Shown here: positions 8,601 to 16,446 of the stretch, one piece after another
Layout of the letters: each line of letters starts with the position of its first letter
Numbering within the stretch: the stretch's first letter is position 1
Made by a program: the position numbers and the translations under genes
NCBI RefSeq assembly: GCF_900608595.1
Contig: NZ_UWYY01000001.1
Span: 124,001-188,000 of the forward strand
Origin: Promicromonospora panici
Lineage (GTDB): Bacteria > Actinomycetota > Actinomycetes > Actinomycetales > Cellulomonadaceae
DNA length: 64,000 bases
Reading direction: 5' to 3'
Notes under the pieces: model-generated
The model's input: only the letters and a program-made list of their open reading frames with translations
Told to the model about the DNA's origin: nothing
The model's database searches: none

Positions 8601-10089
8601 TCGCCAGCAGGACGGCGGTCTCGCCGTCGCCCGGCAGGCCGGCCAGCGCCGCTACCGGCGGGACCAGGAGGGCCGCGCCGACCGCGACGACCACCGACAG
8701 GGCCTGCGCCACCTCGAGCAGCCGGAGCTCCACCCGCAGTGCGGAGCCCACGCGCGGCCCGGTGATCCGTGCGACCGCCGGGCCGCCCAGCGTGGCCAGC
8801 GCGACGAGCAGGGCTCCGGTGCTGATCGCCCACGGCCGGGCCACGGCGTCGTCCGGCAGGGCGAGCGCCGCCGGGAACGCGGCGAACGGCGCCATGACCA
8901 GGCCCGTCGTGACCCACGTGCGGACGCGCAGCGAATGTCCGACAGCGACCGCGCCGACCGAGACGAGCGCCCACCAGGCGGCGAACGGCAGCGGGGCGAA
9001 CCCGGCCAGGACCGTCGCGACCAGTGCCGCCGGGACTGCGACGGTCCGGGCGACGCCCAGCACCCGCGCCTCCCACCGAGGAGCCAGACCGAGGCGTTCG
9101 CTCACCCGCCGCAGCACGCCGATCCCGGCGTGCGCCACGAGGGCGGCGGCGACCAGGGCGAGGATCCACACCCAGCCGCGCGGGACGACGTCGGACAGGC
9201 CCGCCGCGAGGAGCAGCGGGACCAGCGGCGCCGAGACCGTGCCGGCGGCCGCCCAGGAGCGCACCCTCAGCCGCGCGCCCAGGACGACCAGGGACGGGGC
9301 GAGCAGCGCCAGTAGGACGGCGCGAGCGAGGAAGTCGTTGACGCCGCCGAGCAGCCCTGCCTGCAGGCCGAGCTCCGCGCACACCCAGGACAGCGCGACG
9401 GCCAGGGCAGCCACCGCCTCCGCCGACGACCGCAGGCCGGCGCGCCGCATCAGCGCCGCCGCGACGATCGAGGCGACGGTGACCAGCAGCGTCGCGATCG
9501 TGCGGAGGACGAGCTGGTCGGCGAGCGTGAAGAAGACGAAGACCACCGCCGAGACGGCGAGCAGCGCGGCGCCCACGCCGGCGAGGATCGGCTGGAGGGC
9601 CACCGTACTGCGCGGCTCGACCGGGATCTCAGCGGTGGTCTTGGCCGTCGCGTCGCGGGTTGAGCCTGTCGAAACCTGGGTCCCGACCGGCTCGATCGGC
9701 TCGACCAGAGAAGTGCCCGAGCCCGCACCGCTCGCAGAGCCCGCACCGCTGCCCGAGCCAGTCGAGCCCCCTGCCGCGCCGCCCGCAGCTTGCCCGCCGT
9801 CCGCGATCCGCGCGAACCGGCCCGCCGCGGGCTGCTCGGCGCGGATCTCGTCGAGGATCCGCTGCCGGTCCCGGATCGCCCGCTCGGCGACGAGCGAGGC
9901 CTCGTGCAGTTCGATCCCGCGCTGGCCGCGGAGGTCGAGCCTGCAGTGACCACACACGCCGTCCCGCAGGATCGTGCCGCATCCGGGGCAGGTTCGGGTA
10001 TCGGGCAGCCGCCTCAGTGCGTGACCGACCCACGTCTCTTCCATGGCGGAAGCCTGGCCGAGCCGTGCGGTTCGCAGGCTGTACGGCAC
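5671..10089 (-). CDS. Giant zinc-ribbon polytopic membrane protein
   Basis: A single open frame of up to 1472 residues; I do not recognise a named family with confidence. The annotated GTG (10089) has no ribosome site; the ATG at 10044 (protein starting MEETWVGHAL) is equally or more likely and keeps all domains. Near the N-terminus a zinc ribbon is visible (CPGCGTILRDGVCGHC), followed by a helical stretch with AERAIRDRQRILDEIRAEQP and a low-complexity Gly/Ser/Pro linker (to ~residue 150). The rest is dozens of hydrophobic segments separated by short Arg-rich loops. Similar zinc-ribbon multi-TM proteins occur in actinobacteria without assigned function. A repeat (9658-9676) is embedded in the linker. 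Confidence 0.75.
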   Translation of the reverse strand: MPYSLRTARLGQASAMEETWVGHALRRLPDTRTCPGCGTILRDGVCGHCRLDLRGQRGIELHEASLVAERAIRDRQRILDEIRAEQPAAGRFARIADGGQAAGGAAGGSTGSGSGAGSASGAGSGTSLVEPIEPVGTQVSTGSTRDATAKTTAEIPVEPRSTVALQPILAGVGAALLAVSAVVFVFFTLADQLVLRTIATLLVTVASIVAAALMRRAGLRSSAEAVAALAVALSWVCAELGLQAGLLGGVNDFLARAVLLALLAPSLVVLGARLRVRSWAAAGTVSAPLVPLLLAAGLSDVVPRGWVWILALVAAALVAHAGIGVLRRVSERLGLAPRWEARVLGVARTVAVPAALVATVLAGFAPLPFAAWWALVSVGAVAVGHSLRVRTWVTTGLVMAPFAAFPAALALPDDAVARPWAISTGALLVALATLGGPAVARITGPRVGSALRVELRLLEVAQALSVVVAVGAALLVPPVAALAGLPGDGETAVLLATTAVVAAVLRRGTHRRWWTFTAGSLGAVAALFLATWDGVDFLWVLPAAAGTAWLGLAVALTALVAMRARRLVPAARTRADLLLAAWLVGVLVSVPAVWATIPRVFEVLLVALELSPAPELGAGPLGARFMMTEARDPGLFGLVVLTLLVLAGSRLGVAAGTTATRTAPVVRTARVLAPWVTVVLVLAAALHPGLSAATSLALLAGLAAVLLAAAADPARSWRGLRPVVAGVRSGFDAVRRASGVLARVGGAPMRPDEVPSWRAAALTGACVALGLLALGSWQTRPTVLAASVVVVPLVLAGRAALPRPAHPALVGGAYAYALVVGGVWLGWLGLDWVAAVCTVSAAASLTAAAVTVGSRAARGEWFAVLGVTAVPFALGVLTVIAERTWWSAGSASAMLLLELVLLLTRRAGLGPAVRVLAAGLLLPTVSVVTVSAGAMLLPVSGSPVLLPIIAAAVAVVAGGAPRVAGFLADRVPDGAVVGRQVRVVLELSAVVTGAITVGLAYGRPSAGPDIAVAVLLLLAVGAGVVAREPDRTRVWWLTGALATAAVWTALADGGVRLVEAYTLPPALAAVLVGTLLARRVVHGWRLAAAGTVLALVPSVLTMALVPEPGNPRAWILLAVGLVVTLTIVGLRRWPVVSADWTARARALLAGAALLASAGLAVESLQVASHAVGLPGARFAIGLGWASAAGVLSFGAMTGAFGVTAGPLGTMTGARAGAPSGRLRRAIDLGGHAPALLFLVAGAVANVEPHWGAIVTLWVLEVALLVLLVLVARRLLRGLTTGIPSWAVWLGALAAAIAAWTPRELRVEVFSVPLGVGLVVAGCFALGEWEAQTKVGGPDSARVPQRTLVGWPVGWTGSWALLGPGILALLGPSVLATFTDPQTWRAVLVVGVALAGVLVGSRRGLASPFLLGVWVLPVEVLVVFLTQLGTEISAVPWMLTLAAAGGVLLIIATLDERRTAGYGGAAAYLRDLR
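9658..9676. repeat. Short interspersed repeat GGTTGAGCCTGTCGAAACC, in coding sequence
   Basis: Imperfect palindrome of the kind widely scattered in actinobacterial genomes. Here it is read inside the disordered linker of the giant membrane protein. Related copies lie at 34333-34351 and 36094-36106, also within coding sequence. Confidence 0.65.
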
Positions 10090-10134
10090 GCGTGGAACTG
10101 GTTACGGTTTCATGCCGAATGTGTGTTTCGCCCG

Positions 10135-11112
10135 TCAGGTCGCGGCGTCGAGCCAGTCCAGCACGGTCGTCAGGTACTTCTCCCGGGCCGGCTTCGGGGA
10201 CAGCGCCAGGTCGTGGGCGCCGCCCTCGATGATCGAGATGGTCACCGTCTTGCCCAGCTTCGGCGCCCGCGCGTGCATGTGCGCGACGTCGAGGATCGCG
10301 TCCGTGCTGAGCATCACGGCCGCCTCACCGCCGTCGGGCCCGGTGCGATCGCTCGTGCACACGAGCACCGGACACTGCACGGCCAGCCCTCGCCCGATCC
10401 GGCGGTGGCCCCGCCGGATCGCGGCCAGCCAGCCCGCCCGGACAGGGAACCCGGGGGTCGGCTTCCAGGCCAGGTCGTAGTCCCACTCGCCGCCCGTGGT
10501 CTGGTGCAGCGCCCGGCCGTAGTCCCCGCCGAGCGTGGCCACGACGGTGCGCGGGGCGATCCAGCCGAGCACGTACACCGCCTGGGTGACCAGCGTCCGG
10601 TCGGACCAGCTGCCCCGCAGGTCGAACCACGGGCTGTTCAGCACCAGGGCGGTCACCCGGCCCGGGTGCGAGTGCGCGTACATCGAGGTGATCAGCCCGC
10701 CCGTCGAGTGCCCGAGGAGCACCAGCCCGGTGTGGCCGTCTGCGGCGATGGCGTCCGCCGCCGCGTCCAGGTCCTGCTCGTAGAGCCGCAGGCTGTTCAC
10801 CAGGTTCGCGTCGTGGCCGGACGCGGTCCACGTGTCGATGGAGCGCCCGTGGCCGCGCAGGTCTATCGCGTAGAACGGGTACCCGCGCCCGGCGACCGCC
10901 TCCGCGACATGCCGCTGGAAGAAGTAGTCGGTGAACCCGTGCACGTACAGCACGGGCGCTCGCCCGACGCCGGGTCCCTCCTCGGGCAGGTAGCGCACCA
11001 GCGTTGCCTCGGCGCCGCCCGGCAGCCGCAGCGTGCGGGCCTCGAAGCCCGCGCCCAGCACGTCCTCGGTCCAGCCGTCCCCGTCGATCTCCATGTCGCT
11101 CCCGTGCGTCAT
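10135..11112 (-). CDS. Alpha/beta hydrolase (monoacylglycerol lipase/lysophospholipase type)
   Basis: Serine hydrolase of 325 residues. The nucleophile elbow is GHSTGG with Ser136, preceded by the oxyanion region VLYVHGFTDYFFQ and the DLRGHGRS motif. Late Asp (VLVCTSDRTGPDG) and His (IEGGAHDLAL) residues complete a plausible triad. There is no signal peptide, so it is likely cytoplasmic. Its ATG overlaps the stop of the upstream lipoprotein gene by 4 bp (ATGA), suggesting co-translation. A lipid-ester substrate is inferred from family resemblance only. Confidence 0.85.
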   Translation of the reverse strand: MTHGSDMEIDGDGWTEDVLGAGFEARTLRLPGGAEATLVRYLPEEGPGVGRAPVLYVHGFTDYFFQRHVAEAVAGRGYPFYAIDLRGHGRSIDTWTASGHDANLVNSLRLYEQDLDAAADAIAADGHTGLVLLGHSTGGLITSMYAHSHPGRVTALVLNSPWFDLRGSWSDRTLVTQAVYVLGWIAPRTVVATLGGDYGRALHQTTGGEWDYDLAWKPTPGFPVRAGWLAAIRRGHRRIGRGLAVQCPVLVCTSDRTGPDGGEAAVMLSTDAILDVAHMHARAPKLGKTVTISIIEGGAHDLALSPKPAREKYLTTVLDWLDAAT

Positions 11113-11855
11113 GCGTGCGCCTGGTCGGCCTGCCGCGCGCGCTGCCGTCGGCTGACGATATAGGCAATCAGCCCGCCGATGACGAGTACCAGGAACGTGG
11201 CCAGGGTGATCGGTGCGCCCCAGTCGGAGATGATGCCCTCCGCGGGGTTTCCTTCCGCGGTGGGCGTCGCCTCGGCGGTCGGCATGGGGCCGACGGCGGG
11301 CGGCGTGGCCGGCCCGCGCGCCGACAGGGTCGTGGCCTGCTCGGCGTCCGGGCGCCAGGTGACGGTGCTGCCGTCGATCCGGCCGTTGGCCTCCGTGACC
11401 GGGCCGGGGAAGGTCAGCGCGATCGTGGCCTCGACGGAGCCGAGCGCGCCCTCGGGAGCGTTCTCGATGCCCTGCATCCGCTGGGACAGGTCGAGCACGC
11501 CGGAGACCACGTACTCGTCGCCCTCGCGGGTGACCTCGAGCTCACCGTCACTGATCGCGGCCAGGGTCGCCAGGGGCTCGTCGTCGAACGTGTAGCGGGA
11601 GCCGGTGTAGCCGTCCTCGGCGTACGGCTCCTCGGTCACGGTTTTCGGGATGTCGCCGACCACCTCGCCCTTGTAGTCGGCCCAGACGTCGGCGGGGTCG
11701 CTGCCGAACATGCCGACCGCGTCATCGGCCAGCGCGATGACGAGCGTGCCGTCCGCCGTGTCGTGGTCGGTGAGCGTGGTCTGCAGGTCGAGGCGCACGC
11801 ACCCGGCGAGTGCCAGGACGAGCGTCGCGCCCGCGAGGGCCCGGACGAGGTTCAC
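11109..11855 (-). CDS. LppM-like lipoprotein with C-terminal membrane anchor (copy 1)
   Basis: About 248 residues from the GTG at 11855. It has a short signal peptide with a lipobox LALAGC (Cys19), followed by VRLDLQTTL, the hallmark start of LppM-domain proteins. A beta-rich domain with GYTGSRYTF and LTFPGPVTEANGRIDGSTVTW follows, then a Pro/Thr linker and a C-terminal transmembrane helix with a basic tail. In mycobacteria LppM is a surface protein of the phosphatidylinositol-mannoside-rich envelope. It is a paralogue of the next gene upstream (11885-12778); the two are 29 bp apart in one direction. The frame remains open further upstream, but that would overlap the neighbour. Confidence 0.85.
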   Translation of the reverse strand: MNLVRALAGATLVLALAGCVRLDLQTTLTDHDTADGTLVIALADDAVGMFGSDPADVWADYKGEVVGDIPKTVTEEPYAEDGYTGSRYTFDDEPLATLAAISDGELEVTREGDEYVVSGVLDLSQRMQGIENAPEGALGSVEATIALTFPGPVTEANGRIDGSTVTWRPDAEQATTLSARGPATPPAVGPMPTAEATPTAEGNPAEGIISDWGAPITLATFLVLVIGGLIAYIVSRRQRARQADQAHA

Positions 11856-11884
11856 CCGGTCATGATGCCCGACATCCGTCCGGG

Positions 11885-12778
11885 TCAGAACCCCGGCGGG
11901 AAGCTCGGCGGCCGGTTCGGGTCCTGCGGCGTGACATGTTCCTGCGGATGCGCAGGGACGGCGCCGTACTGCTGCGGCACGGGCTGGGGCGCCACCGGCG
12001 GCGGCACCTGCTGCTGCGGGTACGGCGGTGCGCCGTCGGCCGGTCGGCGGTCGCGGTCGCGGACGCGCAGCATGGCCTGCCACACGATCACGCCGATGAG
12101 CAGGAAGATCACCAGGCCGCTCAGCCCGAGCACGAGGACTATCCACTCCGGCACGACGGGCATCGCCACCACCTCGGTGGCCCCGGTCGCCGCCGCCGCG
12201 TCCTTCTTCTCGGTCGGGCCGATCGCCGAGCCGCGCGCGGAGATCTCGACGGTCTCGCCCACGGGCGGCTCCCAGCGCACGGTGTTGCCGTCAACGGTGC
12301 CGTTCGAGGTCTTGACCTTGCCCGGGAACGTGATGTCGACGGTGACGCTGAGGTTGTCCAGCGACGCGCCGCCCCGGCCGCCGAGGCCCTGCTCGGTGAG
12401 GTCGAGCACGCCGGAGACCAGGTAGTCGTCGCCCTTGCGGACCACCTCGATCGGCCAGCCCACACGGGCGCCCACCTTGCCGATGCCCACCTCCGGGTAG
12501 ACGTAGCGCGTGCCGGTGTAGCCGCCCTGCGTGAAGTCCTCGGTCCGGAGCGCGTCCTGCGCGGGGTCCTCCTGGCCCTGGGTCAGTGTGTCGATGACGT
12601 CGGCGGGCGACTGCCCCGTCTGGTCCAGGTACCTGTCCTCGACGGCGAGCACCATGCCCGACGCCGCCGCGTTGTCGGGCTTCAGGTCCACCTCGACGCC
12701 CAGGCGCACGCACCCGGACAGAGCCAGGGTCAGTACGGCGAGGACGGCTGCGCCTTCGACGCGGCGGGAACGGATCAC
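11885..12778 (-). CDS. LppM-like lipoprotein with C-terminal membrane anchor (copy 2)
   Basis: 297 residues. Lipobox LALSGC with Cys23 is followed by VRLGVEVDLKPDNAA. The LppM domain shows GYTGTRYVYPEVG and DITFPGKVKTSNGTVDGNTVRW, directly comparable with copy 1. A transmembrane segment near residues 205-230 is followed by a cytoplasmic Pro/Gln-rich tail (PPYPQQQVPPPV), absent in copy 1. It is probably the first gene of a three-gene unit with copy 1 and the hydrolase. The tandem duplication suggests two related envelope proteins with different cytoplasmic contacts. Confidence 0.85.
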   Translation of the reverse strand: MIRSRRVEGAAVLAVLTLALSGCVRLGVEVDLKPDNAAASGMVLAVEDRYLDQTGQSPADVIDTLTQGQEDPAQDALRTEDFTQGGYTGTRYVYPEVGIGKVGARVGWPIEVVRKGDDYLVSGVLDLTEQGLGGRGGASLDNLSVTVDITFPGKVKTSNGTVDGNTVRWEPPVGETVEISARGSAIGPTEKKDAAAATGATEVVAMPVVPEWIVLVLGLSGLVIFLLIGVIVWQAMLRVRDRDRRPADGAPPYPQQQVPPPVAPQPVPQQYGAVPAHPQEHVTPQDPNRPPSFPPGF

Positions 12779-12875
12779 TGAGACAGCATGCAGGCCGAGC
12801 CTCGGTATCGAAAAGCCTGATAGTGGGGAGTTGTCCCCATGGCCGGGGTGCCGGGTAGCGGGTATGGCCAGGCGG

Positions 12876-14234
12876 TCAGACGACGGCGGCGGGCGCGGCC
12901 GCGGCCGCGTCCCGGGCCAGCGCCCGTTCCCGGCGCAGCGCCGGCAGGAAGCAGACGGCGCCCAGCGTGCTGAACGCCCCGCCGATCACCATGGCCATCG
13001 GGGTGGACAGGACGCCTGCCGTCCAGCCGAGCACCGGGGCGGCCAGGGAGAACGCCGCGAACGAGAGCATCGACGCCATCGACAGCACCGTCGAGCGGTT
13101 CCGGGACTCGGCCTCGCGGTGCAGCAGCGCCTGGTAGGCGGGCCCGTTCGCGCCGTGCAGCCCGTAGGTCACGAGATAGGCGGCGACCAGGCCGACCGGG
13201 CCGAGCGCCAGGCCCATCCAGACCGCCCCGAGCCCGTTGAGGACCCGCGCCAGGATCGCCGTGCGGGCCACGCCGATGCGGGGTGTGGCGAGCCCGCTGA
13301 GCGCGGCCCCGCCGGCGAACACCGCCCACCCGGCCGCGGCGGCGGGACCCGCGACGGCCGCACCGGCGGCGGTGCCGCCCAGCAGCTCGGACAGGCGGAT
13401 GGGCTGGAACGTCTCGTACACCACCATCCCGGTGCTCCAGAACACCTCGACCAGCAGCAGCCAGCGCAGCACCCGGTTGTCCCGCGCCAGCCGCAGGCCG
13501 TCGCGGATCACCCCGGGCGTCCGGCGGGCGGACTCCAGCGCCCGGCTTCCCACGTGCCTTCGCCCGCTGCTCGACGGCGGGACGGTCGGCGGCGCACCGG
13601 GCCCGGCCGCGCCGGCGCCGTCGGCCACGGGTGCCTGAACCCGCGGCACCTCGCGAACCAGGACCGTCACCGCGACGAGGTGAACGGCCGAGAGCCCGGC
13701 GTACACCGCGTAGGGGAGCGCGAGGGCGGACCACGCGTCGAACGGGTGCCACCAGACGAGCCCGCCCGAGACCAGGGCCCCGGCGGCGATGGACACGCCG
13801 AGCACCGTGCTGTGCGCGGCCAGCGGCCGGTCGACGTCGGCCCCCGGCTCGGTCGCGTGCACCGTGTCGACGAACCAGGCCTCCAGCGGGCCCGAGTCGA
13901 GCGCCCTGAACATGCCCGTGACCGCCGCGGCCAGGGCGAACGCCCAGAACGACTGCGCGGTGAGGAACAGCACGGCAGCCGCCACCTGCAGCACGCCCGC
14001 CGCGACGAGCAAAGGCTTGCGGCCCAGCGCGTCGGCCAGACCGCTGGTGGGCAGCTCCAGGACGAACACGGTGAAGCCCGTGAGGGCCAGCGCCGTCAGC
14101 GCCTGGGTCACGGACAGGCCGCGCTCGAGCGGGAGAAGCGTGGTCACCGTGACGATCAGACCGACGGGGAACCAGCGGGTCAGGGTCAGCAGCAGGAAGA
14201 CCTGCCGGGCGCGCGCGGGTGTCAGCGGGGTCAT
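12876..14234 (-). CDS. MFS transporter, putative drug exporter
   Basis: 452-residue major facilitator with about 12 hydrophobic segments, starting MTPLTPARARQVFLLLTLTRW. The loop GLADALGRKPLLVAAGVLQ after the second helix fits the MFS signature region. Helices 6 and 7 are separated by a long Pro/Ser/Arg-rich cytoplasmic loop. Its ATG overlaps the stop of the upstream HTH regulator by 4 bp, so the pair is a regulator-exporter operon. The substrate is unknown; efflux is inferred from the regulator pairing. Confidence 0.85.
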   Translation of the reverse strand: MTPLTPARARQVFLLLTLTRWFPVGLIVTVTTLLPLERGLSVTQALTALALTGFTVFVLELPTSGLADALGRKPLLVAAGVLQVAAAVLFLTAQSFWAFALAAAVTGMFRALDSGPLEAWFVDTVHATEPGADVDRPLAAHSTVLGVSIAAGALVSGGLVWWHPFDAWSALALPYAVYAGLSAVHLVAVTVLVREVPRVQAPVADGAGAAGPGAPPTVPPSSSGRRHVGSRALESARRTPGVIRDGLRLARDNRVLRWLLLVEVFWSTGMVVYETFQPIRLSELLGGTAAGAAVAGPAAAAGWAVFAGGAALSGLATPRIGVARTAILARVLNGLGAVWMGLALGPVGLVAAYLVTYGLHGANGPAYQALLHREAESRNRSTVLSMASMLSFAAFSLAAPVLGWTAGVLSTPMAMVIGGAFSTLGAVCFLPALRRERALARDAAAAAPAAVV

Positions 14235-14860
14235 GGCCGGTCAGCTCCCTCTTCGGTGGTGCCGGCGTCGTCCGCCGCGTCGTCGGTGCCTGGGATGTCG
14301 TCCGGCTCCAGCGGGAAGGCCGCGTGCCAGAAGGTCACGCGTCGCCCGTCCGGAGCTGGATCGGCGTCGCGGTAGCGCGCCATGACCTCGTCCAGCTCTC
14401 GGCGCAACGCCTTGAGCTGGTCCGGGTTCACCGTGACCCAGGCGTCGCCCATGCCGGTGGCGTCCTGCCAATCTCCGGGCCACGCCTCGGCGACGTCGAG
14501 CCAGTGGCCGAACTCGGTGCTGAACAGGCGCAGGTAGTCGCGCTCCAGCCAGCCGAGCGCGGTGGCGGCGTCCTCGTCGTGGGACAGCTCCGTGCGTTCC
14601 CAGCTGTGCGAGCTCGTGGCTGCCCGCCACAGGCGCTGCTTGCCCGCGCCCTCGCCGGTGTCGGCGACCAGGCCGACGGACTCGAGCTTGCGCAGGTGGT
14701 AGCTGGTGGCGCCGGAGTTCGTGCTCAGCGCCGTCGCGAGCGTGGTCGCCGTCGCAGGGCCGCCGCGCCGCAGCGTGCTGAGCAGGCGTGACCGCAGCGG
14801 GTGGGCGAGGACCTTGACGGCCTCGGGAGTAAGGCGGAAGTCGTCGTGCGGAGTGCTCAT
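14231..14860 (-). CDS. ArsR-like winged-helix transcriptional regulator
   Basis: 209 residues from the ATG at 14860. The N-terminal winged helix shows VKVLAHPLRSRLLSTLRRGG and SGATSYHLRKLESVGLV, the recognition helix typical of ArsR-type regulators. The C-terminal ~110 residues are acidic and family-specific. It overlaps the MFS gene start, so it likely controls that exporter. No ribosome site precedes the ATG: the last 13-bp repeat ends two bases before it. The message may be leaderless, or an in-frame GTG at 14881 may be used. Confidence 0.85.
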   Translation of the reverse strand: MSTPHDDFRLTPEAVKVLAHPLRSRLLSTLRRGGPATATTLATALSTNSGATSYHLRKLESVGLVADTGEGAGKQRLWRAATSSHSWERTELSHDEDAATALGWLERDYLRLFSTEFGHWLDVAEAWPGDWQDATGMGDAWVTVNPDQLKALRRELDEVMARYRDADPAPDGRRVTFWHAAFPLEPDDIPGTDDAADDAGTTEEGADRP

Positions 14861-14862
14861 GC

Positions 14863-14923
14863 GTGCACAATAACCATGCACAAACTCTATGCACAAGACC
14901 CGTGCACAAAATTTATGCACAGC
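14863..14923. promoter_or_regulatory. Five 13-bp direct repeats, probable operator
   Basis: Units starting at 14863, 14876, 14889, 14902 and 14915 each begin (A/G)TGCACA, with an exact 13-bp period. The fifth is less well conserved after its first 8 bp. The array fills the gap between the regulator start (14860) and the TauE gene end (14944). On the minus strand the units read TTGTGCA(T/C) and overlap a possible -10 TAGAGT. Autoregulation by the adjacent ArsR-like protein is the simplest reading. Confidence 0.8.
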
Positions 14924-14943
14924 TCTCCCGCGAGCACCAAGCC

Positions 14944-15705
14944 TCAGAGCAGCATGACGACGGCGGTGGCCGTGCCCGCCAGGACCACCAGGACCCGGAA
15001 GACCGTCGGCGGCATCCTGCGGCCGATGCGGGCGCCGACGTATCCGCCCACCACGGACCCGGCCGCCAGCAGTCCGATCGCCAGCCAGTCGACGTCGGCG
15101 ACGAACACGAAGATGAGGGTCGCCACGACGTTCGCGGCGAGCAGCGACACGGTCCGCAGCGCGTTCACGACGTGCACCGGCAGGTCGGTCCCGAGCCCGA
15201 GCACGGCGGCCATCATGACCCCGGCCCCCGCCCCGAAGTAGCCGCCGTACGCGCCGGTCAGCACCGAGAAGACGACGGTCGCCGGCGAGATGTGGTGGCG
15301 CAGCCGGGTCGGCTCGTCGCGGGTGCGGCGCAGCCACCTGCTGATCCACGGCTGCGCGCCCACCAGCAGGCAGGAGATCAGGATCAGCCAGGGCACGACC
15401 GCCTCGAACACGCCCGGCGGGAGCGCGAGCAGCAGGACCGCCCCGCCCACCGAGCCGACCGCGCACGTCACGAGGACGGCCAGGGTGGCGGCGGGATGCG
15501 CGCGCAGCTCCTGGCGGTAGCCGAACGAGCCGCTCACCCCCGCGGCCACCAGGCCCGCGGTGTTCGACGCGTTCGCCACGACGGGCGGCAGCCCGACGGC
15601 GAGGAGCACCGGGAAGCTCAGCAGCGACGCGACGCCGACCGTCGAGGAGAGGACTCCCGCGCCGAGCCCGGCGCCGAGGACCGCGAGCTGTTCCCAGCCG
15701 GTCAT
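14944..15705 (-). CDS. TauE/SafE-family membrane permease
   Basis: 253-residue membrane protein with about eight hydrophobic segments, of the sulfite/anion exporter type. The two half-repeats typical of the family are visible: GAGLGAGVLSSTVGVASLLS near the N-terminus and GAYGGYFGAGAGVMMAAVLG in the middle. It overlaps the upstream GntR-family regulator by 4 bp (ATGA). Its substrate is unknown; cotranscription with the GntR gene suggests export or import of an organic acid or sulfonate linked to that regulon. Confidence 0.85.
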   Translation of the reverse strand: MTGWEQLAVLGAGLGAGVLSSTVGVASLLSFPVLLAVGLPPVVANASNTAGLVAAGVSGSFGYRQELRAHPAATLAVLVTCAVGSVGGAVLLLALPPGVFEAVVPWLILISCLLVGAQPWISRWLRRTRDEPTRLRHHISPATVVFSVLTGAYGGYFGAGAGVMMAAVLGLGTDLPVHVVNALRTVSLLAANVVATLIFVFVADVDWLAIGLLAAGSVVGGYVGARIGRRMPPTVFRVLVVLAGTATAVVMLL

Positions 15706-16433
15706 CGATCCTGAGCCTGATCGCGGCCCTGGTCCCGCAGAAGCGCCACGTCGCTCACCATCTCGACGTGCGCGTGCATGGCGGCGGCGGCGGCCTCCGG
15801 GTCCTGCGCCCGGATGGCGTCGGTGATGGCGCGGTGGCCGTTGAGCGAGTTGCGCGGCCGGCCGGGCTGCGAGAGCGACTCGATCCGGCTCTCCCGGATC
15901 AGGCTCGCGATCTCCCGCATCGTCTGGGCCAGGAGATCGGAGTGCGCGGCGGCGGTCACCGCCGCGTGGAACTGCTCGTCGGCGTCCACGCCTCGGTCCC
16001 CGTGCTCGATGGACTCCTCCATCGCGTCGAGGGCGGCGTCGATGGCGACGAGATCGTCCTTGGTGCGCCGCTGCGCGGCCAGCGCCGCGATCTTGGTCTC
16101 GAGCGCGTCCCGGATGTCGATGATCTCGGGCAAGCGGTCGGAGTGGGCGCGGATGGCCTCGACGATGCGGCTCTCGCTGTGCTTGCCGGTCAGCACGGTG
16201 CCGTCCCCGTGCCGCACCACCACGGCGCCGACCACCTCGAGCGCGACGAGGGCCTGACTGAGGGTCGCGCGACTGACGCCGAGACGGGACGCGAGCTCGC
16301 GCTCGGGCGGCAGCCGATCCCCGGCCTCGAGCCCGTTCTGCTGGATCCAGGCCGTGATCTGCTCGGCGACCTGCTCGTAGAGGCGCGTGCGGGTCATTCG
16401 GGACGGCAGTTCGGCGGAAGCCTTGGGGGTCAC
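15702..16433 (-). CDS. GntR/FadR-family transcriptional regulator
   Basis: Up to 243 residues from a GTG at 16433; an ATG at 16397 (MTRTRLYEQ) is an alternative. The winged helix is LPPERELASRLGVSRATLSQALVALEVVGAVVV, and the C-terminal helical FCD ligand domain contains EIIDIRDALETKIAALAA and DEQFHAAVTAAAHSDLL. It is divergent from the carrier/CoA-transferase/carboxyltransferase operon. A palindrome in the shared promoter region (16463-16481) is its likely binding site. MatR, the GntR regulator of malonate operons, has a similar placement. Confidence 0.87.
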   Translation of the reverse strand: MTPKASAELPSRMTRTRLYEQVAEQITAWIQQNGLEAGDRLPPERELASRLGVSRATLSQALVALEVVGAVVVRHGDGTVLTGKHSESRIVEAIRAHSDRLPEIIDIRDALETKIAALAAQRRTKDDLVAIDAALDAMEESIEHGDRGVDADEQFHAAVTAAAHSDLLAQTMREIASLIRESRIESLSQPGRPRNSLNGHRAITDAIRAQDPEAAAAAMHAHVEMVSDVALLRDQGRDQAQDR

Positions 16434-16446
16434 CCGCCGAGAATAC

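Noticed and set aside
5620..9315. Very long open frame on the plus strand opposite the giant membrane protein
   Set aside because: It is rich in Arg, Gly, Gln and Pro, as expected of the antisense of a GC-rich gene. It has no domain, no ribosome site, and lies fully over a gene with clear membrane-protein composition.
11856..12146. N-terminal extension of the first LppM-like frame
   Set aside because: It overlaps the second LppM gene in another frame and would bury the signal peptide and lipobox that begin at the GTG at 11855.
14863..14927. CRISPR-like array
   Set aside because: The period is only 13 bp, there are no unique spacers of 30 bp or more, and there are no cas genes; it is an operator-type direct repeat.
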